Source: an uncultured Bacteroidia bacterium
GTDB taxonomy: Bacteria > Bacteroidota > Bacteroidia > Bacteroidales > UBA932
Assembly (NCBI GenBank): GCA_902789435.1
Contig: CADAOA010000012.1
Location: 1-34,325, forward strand
DNA length: 34,325 nt
Direction of reading: 5' to 3'
Part shown: positions 6,835 to 15,623 of the stretch, piece by piece
Layout: each line of letters opens with the position of its first letter
How positions within the stretch are numbered: the first letter of the stretch is position 1
The notes under the pieces: model-generated
Told to the model about the DNA's origin: nothing
Seen by the model: the letters and a program-made list of their open reading frames with translations, nothing else
Databases searched by the model: none
Position numbers and translations under genes: made by a program

Positions 6835-9453
6835 TTAGAAGGCCCATTCGAAACCGAAATTAACGGCGGCCCTGTGGTTTTTCTTGACCTTTACGCCATC
6901 TTCTATCTTGAAGCGGTGAGTCATTCTCCAGAAGACATCTACGCGGAATACCCTGAAGATATTGGTCACGCCAACACCCATTTCCACATAAGGTTTTCTC
7001 AGAGAGCTCATGCCTTCAGGGAAGAGCAGGCGGGCTTCCATTCCCTCGTATTTTGCTCCAGGGCCGGTTCCCATGATGGTGCTGGAAGGATTGCCGATCT
7101 TTCCGTCGGTGATACCGTTGTTAACCTTTGACAGGGTGCCGTAGCCGGCTTTCAGGGTGAAGACCTCTCTCCACTGCAGGCGTTTCATGACAGGGATCTT
7201 GCCGAGGAAGAAACCTCTGAAATTATGCTCGTAGAACAGGGTGGTCCAGGTATCGGACGCAAACTCGTAGAAGTCCATGCAGGCAAAGGAACTCTTGTCC
7301 AGGAAATATGTGCCGTTTCCTTCGTGGAGTTTGAGGAAAGGATATGGAACCTTGCCCACGATCTTTCCGCCGGTAAGATGGAACTTGGATGTTCCGAACG
7401 GCGGCAGAGGCAGGGTGTAGTCCACGGTAGCTTCCGCGCGGAAAAATCCGAAGTCATTGTGGCTCATTCCCTTGGCCGCTCCCACAAGGTCTATGGTAAC
7501 TACTGGATAGTGGGTAAGGACATAGATCTTGTCAAAAGTTCCGCGTGTAACCGTTTCGTCCCAGGAGAATCGGGCGGTATAATGCAGCTGGTTGGAAGAA
7601 ACGCTGGTTACGTGGATGCTGTCCGGAGTGAACATAGGCACATAGCGGTTGGAGTAGACCCTGCGGCTTTCCACACCGATACTGTTATTGAATCCCTCGT
7701 TCCACTCGTGGACATAGGAAATGGAATAATCGTTGACAGGACTCATCCTCTCGCTGTTGCCCTTGTTGAGCAGGGAGGACATGATGTTGCCTTCCGTAAG
7801 GGCATCCGTACCTCTTCCCATCTGGACAAGGTCCCTGCTCGCACTGACAACGATTTTACGGGTAGGCAGATTGCTGAACATGTATTCGGCCATTATCTTT
7901 CCCTTGAAGTCCTTGTCCTTGGTTCCATATGCTATGTGGCCGGAAAGCCTTATCTTCTTGCTGAAATCTTCCGTCGTCCTTCCTCCGAACTGGAATCTCG
8001 CACCTTCCAGGTTGTTGAAGCTGAACATCTTGAAATATGGTCCAACTCCAAAGTACTTGAAATCGTAATATCCGTTGACAAAGGTGTTTACGATAGTGTA
8101 GAGATTGTGATACAGTGGAACGTTCTTGATGGAATCCACCATCTTGTAGATATTGCTTTCCTTCTGGCTGAGGGCATAGGGGCGGTTTTGCTGCCAGTAG
8201 GATTCATCGTCGACAAGAGGGTTCTTTCCCATCACCACATTGCTCATCAGTTTGGAGACGCTGTCAGGCATCTGCCGGTCGAATCTCGGATCGATATAGT
8301 CGCATTGCCTCCTTCCGAGGAAAGACATTAGCTTGGAGGAATCCCTCATGGTTACCGAGAAGTCCGCATACATCTTATCCTGCTTGAAGAACCATAGGGA
8401 ATCCTTACCCTGGTAAGAGCCTTTTCCTCCAACCAGCTGGTATTCGGAATCCAGGACAAGATCCCTGATCCAGTTGACGTTGCTGCCTTTCTTGAGCTTT
8501 ACGTGGATTTCCCTTACAGCCCAGTCTTGGGCGTCAATCCTCATTTCTCCGTCGAAAGTCGGGGAGGAAACCAGTTTGGACGGATGGAAACGGATGTGAT
8601 AGGTTTTCCTTCCGTCTATGTTGAGGCTGTCGATGAGGAAATAGTCGTAATAAACATTAGGGCCACTTACCGGAGACGGGATCTGAACATTGAACAGGTT
8701 GATGAAGTCATCGTAGAAATTGGTGCGGATGTGCATATTGCCGGTAAACTGGGCAAATGTTGCCTCATCCTTTACTCCCGATATGCGGCTGGCGTCTATG
8801 ATTTCCTTGGTCAGGGCCGGATCTTTCTGCTTGTAGAACCTGGAGTTGTTCTCCGAGATCATAATCGGCAGATAGGGTTTTCCGCTGATGACGGAAGTGT
8901 CCATATAGTCGAACACAAAACCGAAGTTTCTCCTCAGCAGCTTGTTCTTTATCTGTGTGTCCGCGTTGACAAGGTCCAGTTCCATCTTTGTGTAGAGCCG
9001 GCACTCGTAGCGGTCTCTCTCTTCCGGATTATTGATTTTCTTGGCCCTTTCTATGTTGGAAAGGATCCAGCGGATATAGCGGTAGTCCGGCTTTACCACA
9101 ATCTGGTTGAGTAGGTTTTCTTCGATTTTCAGGGCAATGTCAAGCTGGTTGAATGCTCCTTTCTTAATCTGCTTTTCCTGCGGGATGTAGCTCAACATCT
9201 CGAATCTGAGCAAATCTACGGTAAGGTCTCTGGTTTCCAGAGTGTAATATCCGTCCAGGTCTGTGGACACACCGATAGTGGTGCCCTTGAAGTAAACGTT
9301 GGCAAACGGAAGGCCTTCTCCTGTATCGGCGTCGGTGACGCGACCCTTGACTCTTGTGGTCTGTGCATCGGCAAGGGATGGCAAAAGCAAAACGGCCGCC
9401 AGCAGAAGAGCCGGCAGACGTTTCAAGATTCCCCGATTGCCTGATATCAGCAT
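6835..9453 (-). CDS. DUF5686 outer-membrane protein with carboxypeptidase-like domain
   Basis: 872 residues. There is a signal peptide to about residue 30 (LADAQTT), then a carboxypeptidase D regulatory-like beta-sandwich at about 32-115 (VKGRVTDADTGEGLPFANV). A long DUF5686 region follows, ending in alternating hydrophobic/aromatic strands and a terminal FGFEWAF. An aromatic last residue is the usual signal of a BAM-inserted beta-barrel. This plan is common in Bacteroidota and the function is unproven; it resembles TonB-receptor-like or surface-assembly proteins without a plug domain. It starts 12 nt after the LolA-like gene and is followed at 26 nt by the peptidase. In the operon it would be the outer-membrane end of an export route, which is my inference from order and location. 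Confidence 0.88.
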   Translation of the reverse strand: MLISGNRGILKRLPALLLAAVLLLPSLADAQTTRVKGRVTDADTGEGLPFANVYFKGTTIGVSTDLDGYYTLETRDLTVDLLRFEMLSYIPQEKQIKKGAFNQLDIALKIEENLLNQIVVKPDYRYIRWILSNIERAKKINNPEERDRYECRLYTKMELDLVNADTQIKNKLLRRNFGFVFDYMDTSVISGKPYLPIMISENNSRFYKQKDPALTKEIIDASRISGVKDEATFAQFTGNMHIRTNFYDDFINLFNVQIPSPVSGPNVYYDYFLIDSLNIDGRKTYHIRFHPSKLVSSPTFDGEMRIDAQDWAVREIHVKLKKGSNVNWIRDLVLDSEYQLVGGKGSYQGKDSLWFFKQDKMYADFSVTMRDSSKLMSFLGRRQCDYIDPRFDRQMPDSVSKLMSNVVMGKNPLVDDESYWQQNRPYALSQKESNIYKMVDSIKNVPLYHNLYTIVNTFVNGYYDFKYFGVGPYFKMFSFNNLEGARFQFGGRTTEDFSKKIRLSGHIAYGTKDKDFKGKIMAEYMFSNLPTRKIVVSASRDLVQMGRGTDALTEGNIMSSLLNKGNSERMSPVNDYSISYVHEWNEGFNNSIGVESRRVYSNRYVPMFTPDSIHVTSVSSNQLHYTARFSWDETVTRGTFDKIYVLTHYPVVTIDLVGAAKGMSHNDFGFFRAEATVDYTLPLPPFGTSKFHLTGGKIVGKVPYPFLKLHEGNGTYFLDKSSFACMDFYEFASDTWTTLFYEHNFRGFFLGKIPVMKRLQWREVFTLKAGYGTLSKVNNGITDGKIGNPSSTIMGTGPGAKYEGMEARLLFPEGMSSLRKPYVEMGVGVTNIFRVFRVDVFWRMTHRFKIEDGVKVKKNHRAAVNFGFEWAF

Positions 9454-9465
9454 TCCGTCAAGAGT

Positions 9466-10107
9466 CTAATAGTTGAACAGTTCGTCCGGAATCATTCCGT
9501 TGAATTCCTTGTCCGGAGTGTTCCAGGTGGTGTTGTTCCCGTTTTTCTCGGTGAGGGTGAAAATGCACAGGGTAAGGTCCTTCTTGCTGTAGGAGGCGGT
9601 CAGGTGGTTCCACCTTCCCTTTGCGTTCTTGGCCACATCCATATCAAAGACATAATATTTGTCTGTAGTGGACATCTTGATTTCAGATTTGTTGAGCTGG
9701 GCGGCCTTTTCCAATTCTCCCTTGATGCAGTTGATAAGGGTTCCCCTGAGAATGTTCATGTTGTGGTCAGTCTTGGTGTTGAAGACGTTACGGGTTCCGC
9801 CGCTTATCATCGTGACCTTGTCTCCGTTTATGATCAGCTGGTTTTCCTTGTCCTTATGCTTTGTCCTGTCGAGAGTGAGCTGCATGGAAAGCTTTTCGGA
9901 AGAACGGACGAAATACATCTTGCCCTTGCTCTCCACGTTCTTTTTCATTCCCTTCATAGTCTTTACCTGGGAGCAGGTGGAGACTATGGTCTTGTAGGAC
10001 TCGTTCTTTTTCTGGATGTCTGCCATGACTTTTTCCTTGCTCTGCGACAAAGCGGCTGCGCTTGTCAGAAGGCAGCAGGAAAGTATAGCGATAAATAATT
10101 TCTTCAT
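9466..10107 (-). CDS. LolA-like periplasmic carrier
   Basis: 213 residues with a signal peptide (MKKLFIAILSCCLLTSAAALSQS). The mature part has the LolA/LolB-like pattern: an amphipathic N-terminal helix (about 25-50), then strands FVRSSEKLSMQLTL, QLIINGDKVTMISGG and, near residue 155, KYYVFDMDV. Such half-barrel proteins bind acyl chains in a hydrophobic groove and carry them across the periplasm. LolA-like members recur beside MMPL exporters in aryl-polyene, flexirubin and related lipid clusters. Here it follows the oxidoreductase by 21 nt and precedes DUF5686 by 12 nt, which fits a shuttle between the inner-membrane exporter and the outer membrane. The housekeeping LolA would normally be elsewhere. 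The cargo is not known. Confidence 0.75.
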   Translation of the reverse strand: MKKLFIAILSCCLLTSAAALSQSKEKVMADIQKKNESYKTIVSTCSQVKTMKGMKKNVESKGKMYFVRSSEKLSMQLTLDRTKHKDKENQLIINGDKVTMISGGTRNVFNTKTDHNMNILRGTLINCIKGELEKAAQLNKSEIKMSTTDKYYVFDMDVAKNAKGRWNHLTASYSKKDLTLCIFTLTEKNGNNTTWNTPDKEFNGMIPDELFNY

Positions 10108-10128
10108 AACGGTGCAAATTTACTCCAT

Positions 10129-11622
10129 TTACTCCAAAAAAGATACCACCTGTTCTTTCCCCAGGATTTCCAGGCATGTCAGGAGAGAGGTAAGTGTGAC
10201 TCCAAGGATTCCGTGGAGATTGAGGTTTTGTCCTGTAAAGTACAGGTTCCCGAACGGGGTCTTCGGGGTCAACAGCGTCTGGGTCAGGTTGTTGCAGTCT
10301 TTCCTGATGCCATATGCCGTACCCCTGACGGCTCCGGTGTAATTCAAATATGTCAGCGGAGTGCTGGTATAGAAAGTTTCTATGGATTCCTTCAGGTCGG
10401 GGAAGAAATTCTGCGCCATGGAGATGCACTCCTCCGCTTTTCTTGCCTTGAAAGCCAGATACTCTTCTCCGCGACGGTTAGGAAGGGTGCCGGTCCACTT
10501 CTCGACCTCGGAATAGTTCATCGGGGTGAGGATGTCCATCAGAGTGGCGTAATCTCCGCTTTCAGGAACCTGCTGGCTGATGAGAGCCCCCTTCACTTTG
10601 CCTCCAGATTGATTCTCCGCGATGTTCCACACGGATTCCAGATCCGGAGAGTAACAGTAGGAATTGCGGTTAAGGTAAGGGATACGTCCCTCCTTGAGCT
10701 TTATGTTAACCGTGAAAAAGCCGCAGGTTTGTTCCAGGCGGTTTATCCTGCGGCGGAAAACCGGCCTTATGTTAGGACTGTCTTTTAGAAGTTCCAGGGT
10801 AAGTTGCGGGCTGAGGTCGGAGACGAAAAGATCTGCGCTCAAGCTTTCCCTGCATCCCTTGTGGAGGATTTCTGCTCCGAATACAAGTCCGTCCTTTTCT
10901 TTCAGGGATATTACCTGTGCGTTTGCCAGTACGGTTCCGCCCATTTTCCTGATGCCGTCTGCAAGCGTGTCTGCAATCAGGGAGCCTCTTCCCTTTAGTT
11001 TCCAGGCACTTTGGATGAAAGAGCTGTTGATCTGGGCGAATGTATAGAGTGGAAGGGTATCTTTCCTGAGTTCCAGTTTCAGGGAAGCCCCGCTCAGTAT
11101 GTCTCTAAGAAGGGGATCGCTTATGCTGCGGCAGAGATAACCGTAAGCGCTTTTCTCAAACAGGGAATTTATGGAGTCATATCCGCCGGATTCCTTGTAT
11201 ATGGGATCAGCGATCCCTTTGCCCACATTCTCCAGGAAGGAGGAATAGTTCTCCAGCTCCATCCGGTTTTCCGGGAAAATCGCTGAGAGAGATTGGGCAA
11301 ATTGTTTGTAGCCGTTAGCCAGGGGATAGGTTCTGCCTTTGAGGAGAATCTGGTCAAAACATTCGGTATCAAGTTGATGCCAAGGAAGTTCCATAAGGCC
11401 GAGATGGCGGAATATCCTTTCCAGTATCTGGCCTTTTCCGAGTGCTCCGACATAATGGAATCCCGTGTCGAATTCGTCCTTTCCCCTGCGGAAAGTCTGA
11501 AGGCATCCTCCAAGTGCGGCGTTCTTTTCCAGGACGCAGACATTCATACCGCATTTGGCGAGTATGAAGGCGCATTCCAGACCTCCCAGTCCGCTGCCTA
11601 ATATGACGACATCGTATTTCAT
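10129..11622 (-). CDS. RetSat/CrtI-like FAD-dependent oxidoreductase
   Basis: 497 residues with an N-terminal Rossmann FAD motif (GSGLGG, residues 9-14, closed by VLEKNAALGG), an FDTGFHYVGAL element and a C-terminal FAD-binding TGQNLNLHGILG. The combination of FDTG-x-HY with TGQN near the end points to the retinol saturase / carotenoid desaturase-isomerase group. These enzymes reduce, desaturate or isomerise conjugated polyenes at a membrane surface. There is no signal peptide, so it acts from the cytosol. Its start overlaps the exporter stop in an ATGA junction, so the two are almost certainly cotranslated. In this operon it would adjust double bonds of an acyl or polyene chain. Without phytoene synthase nearby, a carotenoid substrate is less likely. 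The direction of the reaction is unknown. Confidence 0.85.
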   Translation of the reverse strand: MKYDVVILGSGLGGLECAFILAKCGMNVCVLEKNAALGGCLQTFRRGKDEFDTGFHYVGALGKGQILERIFRHLGLMELPWHQLDTECFDQILLKGRTYPLANGYKQFAQSLSAIFPENRMELENYSSFLENVGKGIADPIYKESGGYDSINSLFEKSAYGYLCRSISDPLLRDILSGASLKLELRKDTLPLYTFAQINSSFIQSAWKLKGRGSLIADTLADGIRKMGGTVLANAQVISLKEKDGLVFGAEILHKGCRESLSADLFVSDLSPQLTLELLKDSPNIRPVFRRRINRLEQTCGFFTVNIKLKEGRIPYLNRNSYCYSPDLESVWNIAENQSGGKVKGALISQQVPESGDYATLMDILTPMNYSEVEKWTGTLPNRRGEEYLAFKARKAEECISMAQNFFPDLKESIETFYTSTPLTYLNYTGAVRGTAYGIRKDCNNLTQTLLTPKTPFGNLYFTGQNLNLHGILGVTLTSLLTCLEILGKEQVVSFLE

Positions 11623-14132
11623 CTATGTCTGAAGGCCTCCCATTTGTAAAACAGGTAAGGCTGCAGGGTGAAAGTAATCACGATGGTGGAAATCATTCCG
11701 GCCAAGGTTGACAAACCTATTGAGGAAATGGCAGGATGCACGGCAAACAACAGGCTGCTCACTGCCAGGATCAGCATTACGGCCGAGAAGAATATTGCGC
11801 TGCGGTGATACTTCAGGAGTTCTTCCCTTTCCTTGCCCTTGATAAGGCCGTCCATCACGAAGATGCTGTAATCCACTCCCATTCCGAAGATGAAGGTGGA
11901 GATGACCATGTTGATCAGGTTGAATTCTATGTTGAACAGTCTCATGAAGCCAAGTACCATAAACCAGCTCATGAACATCGGCAGGAAAGCTATGATGGCA
12001 TGGACGATGTTCCTGAATGCCAGCAGCAGGATCACCAGGACGAACAGGGAGGAAATCAGCAGCACCGTGTTGAAATCGTGTTCCATGATTTCCAGCATGT
12101 TGGTTGTGTAGAAAAGAGGATCTATCACTACAACCCCGTGGGAGAGGTCCTTGTTCTTGTCCTTTCCACCGGCGGCAAGGATTTCGGAAGCCCTCCACAG
12201 GCTGTCAGCATCCTTTGCCTTAAGGGTGGTCAGTACAAGGTAGTTTCCGTCCTCGTTCTTCTCCATGAAATTGCCCATTATCTCGTTTGGAACTGTTCCT
12301 CCTCCGAATACGTCCACAGGAGAATAGTCTTTTTCCAGAGCCTCCCAGAAAGGCTCGAACATCTCCGCTTCAAAGCCGTTGCTATCAGCGGCGGCAGCGG
12401 TCATTTTCTTTACCTGGTCTTTTTTCTGCGGCGTGAAGTATGCGTTCCAGAGGCGGATCCTTTCGGTCTGCTCGGTGGACGGGAGAAGAAGGTTGGAAGC
12501 AGAGTTGAACGAGGAAATTATACCCCTGTCTTGAAGGGCCTGGCATTCCTCGGCCAGAATCTGGTTCAGTGCCAGGGCGCTGTCCAGGTCCCTGGAATGA
12601 ACCGCTATGTGTTTTGTCTGAAGGCCACCCTCGAACTTGCTGTCATAGACCTCCTCCGCGACTATCAGTTTAGGATCGCTGTATGCCAGATGGAAGAGAT
12701 CAGTATCGAAGTTGGCCCGTCCTCTGGTGAAGATTACGCTGAGTACAAACAGGATGACAACCAGCACGATGACCCAACCGCTCTTATGGTAAGGATGGGT
12801 GGTGATTTTCTCGATAGCCTCGAAGGCTTTGTCGTTTTTCTTTCCAGTGGAGTTCTTGAAGAACTGCGGAAGGAAGAATAATGCCGCCAGCGTGGTTCCT
12901 ACCATTACCAGCGAGGCCATCAGGCCGAAATCGCTGAGGAGTGAAGATTTGGTGAAAACCAGTCCAAGCAGGGAGCCTACGGTGGTGATGCATCCAAGAG
13001 CCACCGGCTTTGCCTGGTCCTGAATGACCTGCTCAACCGGAGCAATGTACTTGTGGTGGGTGATGATGTGTATGCAGTAGCTGAGAGCCACTCCGATCAC
13101 GATGCATCCTATGCCCAAGGCAATGAAGGACATCTGTCCCTGTATCAGATAAACCGCGGCTATGGCTGCAACCACTCCCCAGACAAGAGGCATGAGCATA
13201 TAGAAGAGAGTATCCTTTGTCCTGAAACAATATCCGATTATCAGGATAATGATAATGAGGGCGATGCTGACAGTCAGCACCAGGTCTTTCTTTATACGCC
13301 TTGCGGTATAGACGCTTTTGGTGGATTTTCCGCAGATGAGAACCTCCACCTGCGGGCAAACTTTGTAAAGCTCCTGGGCTTCTTCCTCGATCAGGCTGAT
13401 AAGATGGGATCCGGACTTGCTGTCCATTGCCCGGAAAGCCGGAGATACATAGGCAATGGCAACGGTGCTGTCTGAACTCATCAGATGGAAATCCGTCAGG
13501 GTAAGTTTTCCGTTATCCTTGTGGGCGGAACCGTCAGATAGGTCTCCACCGGCGGAAGCGAGGCTTTTCATAGCCAGGCTCCTGAATGCCAGCGGATCCT
13601 TGCACACTATGTCGTACCACATCCCGGAAGGGTCGTCGGCAAGCAGGTCTGCATTCTCCTGCATCAGGGAATCCAGGCTCTTGGCGTTCAGTAAATTGTC
13701 CAGGGACGGGTAGAAAGTGCTGTCCAGAAAACACGGGGCATTGTCCAGGATCAGGAAGGCTCCGTCTTCCAGCAAAGAAGGGTCTATCCTGTTGAAGACG
13801 TCTTCCATATAGCCGCCCTTGTCGTGAGCCTTTATGGAATCGCAGAGCCTGTCGGAGGCGGAAACAAGCGTGTCCACCATATCCTGCGGGGACATGGTGC
13901 TATCCGTTATCCTGAGTTCCACGAAAATCTTGTCCTTGACTCTCAGTTTGTCAAAGACATATCTCACGCCGCTGTTTTCTTCCGTTGCCGGGAGGAGTTT
14001 GGTTATATCTTCCTCATAGTACATCCGGCCGGCCAGAAAAGCCAGCAGGACAAAACTGCCAAGGAGGATTATATAGAAAACCGCACGCCTCTTCCTGAAA
14101 AAACGGTAGACGGCCAGAGCCAGACGAGTCAT
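11619..14132 (-). CDS. MMPL/HAE3-type RND lipid exporter
   Basis: 837 residues with the duplicated RND plan: one N-terminal membrane segment (about 17-37), a large periplasmic loop, a bundle of about five segments (about 278-425), a second periplasmic loop and a final bundle (about 685-835). The second half carries GMGVDYSIFVMDG, the family's proton-relay Asp. The equivalent place in the first half reads GVALSYCIHII, with Ser in place of Asp. MMPL proteins export lipids, glycolipids or polyenes from the inner membrane with the proton gradient. The gene abuts the ACP gene upstream and shares an ATGA with the oxidoreductase downstream. That coupling strongly suggests it exports the product of this operon. 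A partner porin is absent; LolA-like and DUF5686 proteins follow instead. Confidence 0.9.
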   Translation of the reverse strand: MTRLALAVYRFFRKRRAVFYIILLGSFVLLAFLAGRMYYEEDITKLLPATEENSGVRYVFDKLRVKDKIFVELRITDSTMSPQDMVDTLVSASDRLCDSIKAHDKGGYMEDVFNRIDPSLLEDGAFLILDNAPCFLDSTFYPSLDNLLNAKSLDSLMQENADLLADDPSGMWYDIVCKDPLAFRSLAMKSLASAGGDLSDGSAHKDNGKLTLTDFHLMSSDSTVAIAYVSPAFRAMDSKSGSHLISLIEEEAQELYKVCPQVEVLICGKSTKSVYTARRIKKDLVLTVSIALIIIILIIGYCFRTKDTLFYMLMPLVWGVVAAIAAVYLIQGQMSFIALGIGCIVIGVALSYCIHIITHHKYIAPVEQVIQDQAKPVALGCITTVGSLLGLVFTKSSLLSDFGLMASLVMVGTTLAALFFLPQFFKNSTGKKNDKAFEAIEKITTHPYHKSGWVIVLVVILFVLSVIFTRGRANFDTDLFHLAYSDPKLIVAEEVYDSKFEGGLQTKHIAVHSRDLDSALALNQILAEECQALQDRGIISSFNSASNLLLPSTEQTERIRLWNAYFTPQKKDQVKKMTAAAADSNGFEAEMFEPFWEALEKDYSPVDVFGGGTVPNEIMGNFMEKNEDGNYLVLTTLKAKDADSLWRASEILAAGGKDKNKDLSHGVVVIDPLFYTTNMLEIMEHDFNTVLLISSLFVLVILLLAFRNIVHAIIAFLPMFMSWFMVLGFMRLFNIEFNLINMVISTFIFGMGVDYSIFVMDGLIKGKEREELLKYHRSAIFFSAVMLILAVSSLLFAVHPAISSIGLSTLAGMISTIVITFTLQPYLFYKWEAFRHR

Positions 14133-14381
14133 TTATTTTTCGCTGATTCTCTCGAAGAGGAAGTCGTAGAGTTGACTGAAGTTGGTTGTTTTCATCAAGT
14201 CGGTACCCTTGATCTTGATGTCGAAAGTTTCTTCAATCAGGGCGACAAGGTCTACCAGTGAAAGACTGTCGAGATCAAGGGTTTTCTTGATGTCTGCATC
14301 CGGAGTGATTACCTCCTTTTCAACCTCGAATTCTTCTGACAGAATGTCAATGGTCTTAGCGATCAGTTCTTCTTTAGTCAT
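14133..14381 (-). CDS. Acyl carrier protein, pathway-dedicated
   Basis: 82 residues, acidic and helical, with the phosphopantetheine attachment motif LDLDSLSLVDL; Ser39 is the expected carrier residue. Helices I-IV can be followed (about 3-18, 39-52, 58-63 and 67-79). The motif and C-terminus differ from the housekeeping AcpP (GADSLDTVEL), and the gene is not next to a fabF-rnc pair. I therefore read it as a specialised ACP that holds the growing or finished acyl chain for this operon. It ends with TAA directly next to the exporter's ATG and begins 21 nt after the ketosynthase stop. Activation needs a phosphopantetheinyl transferase, and none is in the window. Confidence 0.93.
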   Translation of the reverse strand: MTKEELIAKTIDILSEEFEVEKEVITPDADIKKTLDLDSLSLVDLVALIEETFDIKIKGTDLMKTTNFSQLYDFLFERISEK

Positions 14382-14402
14382 ATTATTTGTTTTAGTTTAT
14401 TT

Positions 14403-15623
14403 TCAAAGGTTTTTTATCACGAGTGTGGAGTTGGTTCCGCCGAATCCGAATGAATTGGAAAGGAATGTGTTGAAAATCCTCTCGATTCTCTTCGCCGGAA
14501 TGTTGAGTTTGGCGGAGTCTTCGTCCGGTTCCTCGAAGTTGATGTTTGCTCCGATGAAACCGTTTTTCATCATCAGGATGGAGTAGATCACCTCGCTGGC
14601 TCCAGCCATCCACATTTCGTGGCCGGTCTGGCTCTTGGTGCTGGTTACAGGCGGCATGTTGTCTCCGAATACCTGATAAATAGCCTTGGCCTCGTTCTGG
14701 TCTCCGACCATAGTGCTGGTGGCGTGGGCATTTATGTAACCAATCTCTGAAGGAGTCAGCCCTGAGTGGGCAAGCGCCATTTTCAGAGACCTTGCAGGAC
14801 CGTCTACGTTAGGAACCGAGATATGGTCTCCGTTGGATGAGAAACCGTATCCAAGCACCTCGGCGATGATAGGGGCACCTCTTTTTACAGCGCTCTCATA
14901 ATCTTCCAGTATGACAGTGGCAGCTCCGCCGGACGGAACCAGTCCGTCTCTGTGACGGTCGAAAGGACGGGAAGCTTTTTCAGGCTCGCTTTCTCTCTTG
15001 GAGAACGCGCTGATACCGTCAAAACTGCATACGGAATAAGGGTTGGTTTCCTGGGCTCCGCCACATATCACCATATCCTGAAGTCCGTTCTGGATAAGCA
15101 TGGATCCCCAGCCGATGGAATGGCTTCCGCTGGCGCAGGCTCCTGAAACCGTGAGGTTTATTCCCTTAAGTTTGAATATGCAGGAAAGGTTCATCGTGAC
15201 GGTGGAGTTCATACTCTTGAAAATTCCTCCACTGCCTATCAGGGACGTGTCTCCCTTCAGCCTCATGGCATCCACGCTGGCTACAACAGGTTCCGCGCTG
15301 GAGTCGTTTCCGTAGAGAAGGCCCACTTCGTGACTGTCCAGCCAATCCTGGTCTATGCGTGCGTCCCTGAGCGCATCCGCAGTGGCGCAATATGCGTACA
15401 AAGCCTGTTCAGGCATGTAAACCCTTTGGTTACGGCTGAGGATTCCCTTGAGATTAGGTACTTCCACATATCCGGTAAGAGCGGACAAGAATCCCATTTC
15501 CTTTCTGACGGGATCGAACACGATGCCGCTTTTTCCGTTGTAGAGAGAATCCCTGACCTCGTCCAAAGTCTTACCGAGGCAGGAGTAGATTCCCATTCCT
15601 GTTATGACAACTCTTCTTTTCAT
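14403..15623 (-). CDS. Beta-ketoacyl-ACP synthase (FabB/F type)
   Basis: 406 residues from the ATG at 15621-15623 (MKRRVVITGMG). It shares an ATGA with the acyltransferase stop, which settles the start against an upstream alternative. The thiolase-fold catalytic set is complete: Cys163 in VSGACASG, His300 in NAHATST and His335 in TGHEMWMAG. It should therefore perform decarboxylative Claisen condensation of acyl chains with malonyl-ACP, rather than act as an inactive chain-length factor. The C-terminal SNSFGFGGTN is typical of the family. The GHEMWMAGASE form resembles FabB-like enzymes. Only one ketosynthase is present, and no ketoreductase or dehydratase is encoded. Either a single elongation step occurs or the remaining steps are supplied by general fatty-acid synthesis. 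Confidence 0.93.
   Translation of the reverse strand: MKRRVVITGMGIYSCLGKTLDEVRDSLYNGKSGIVFDPVRKEMGFLSALTGYVEVPNLKGILSRNQRVYMPEQALYAYCATADALRDARIDQDWLDSHEVGLLYGNDSSAEPVVASVDAMRLKGDTSLIGSGGIFKSMNSTVTMNLSCIFKLKGINLTVSGACASGSHSIGWGSMLIQNGLQDMVICGGAQETNPYSVCSFDGISAFSKRESEPEKASRPFDRHRDGLVPSGGAATVILEDYESAVKRGAPIIAEVLGYGFSSNGDHISVPNVDGPARSLKMALAHSGLTPSEIGYINAHATSTMVGDQNEAKAIYQVFGDNMPPVTSTKSQTGHEMWMAGASEVIYSILMMKNGFIGANINFEEPDEDSAKLNIPAKRIERIFNTFLSNSFGFGGTNSTLVIKNL

Noticed and set aside
7225-8331. 368-codon open frame on the plus strand
   Set aside because: It is antisense to the DUF5686 gene, with no start context or recognisable domain.
11736-12881. 381-codon open frame on the plus strand
   Set aside because: It mirrors the MMPL exporter; His/Gln-rich composition and lack of motifs mark it as an antisense shadow.
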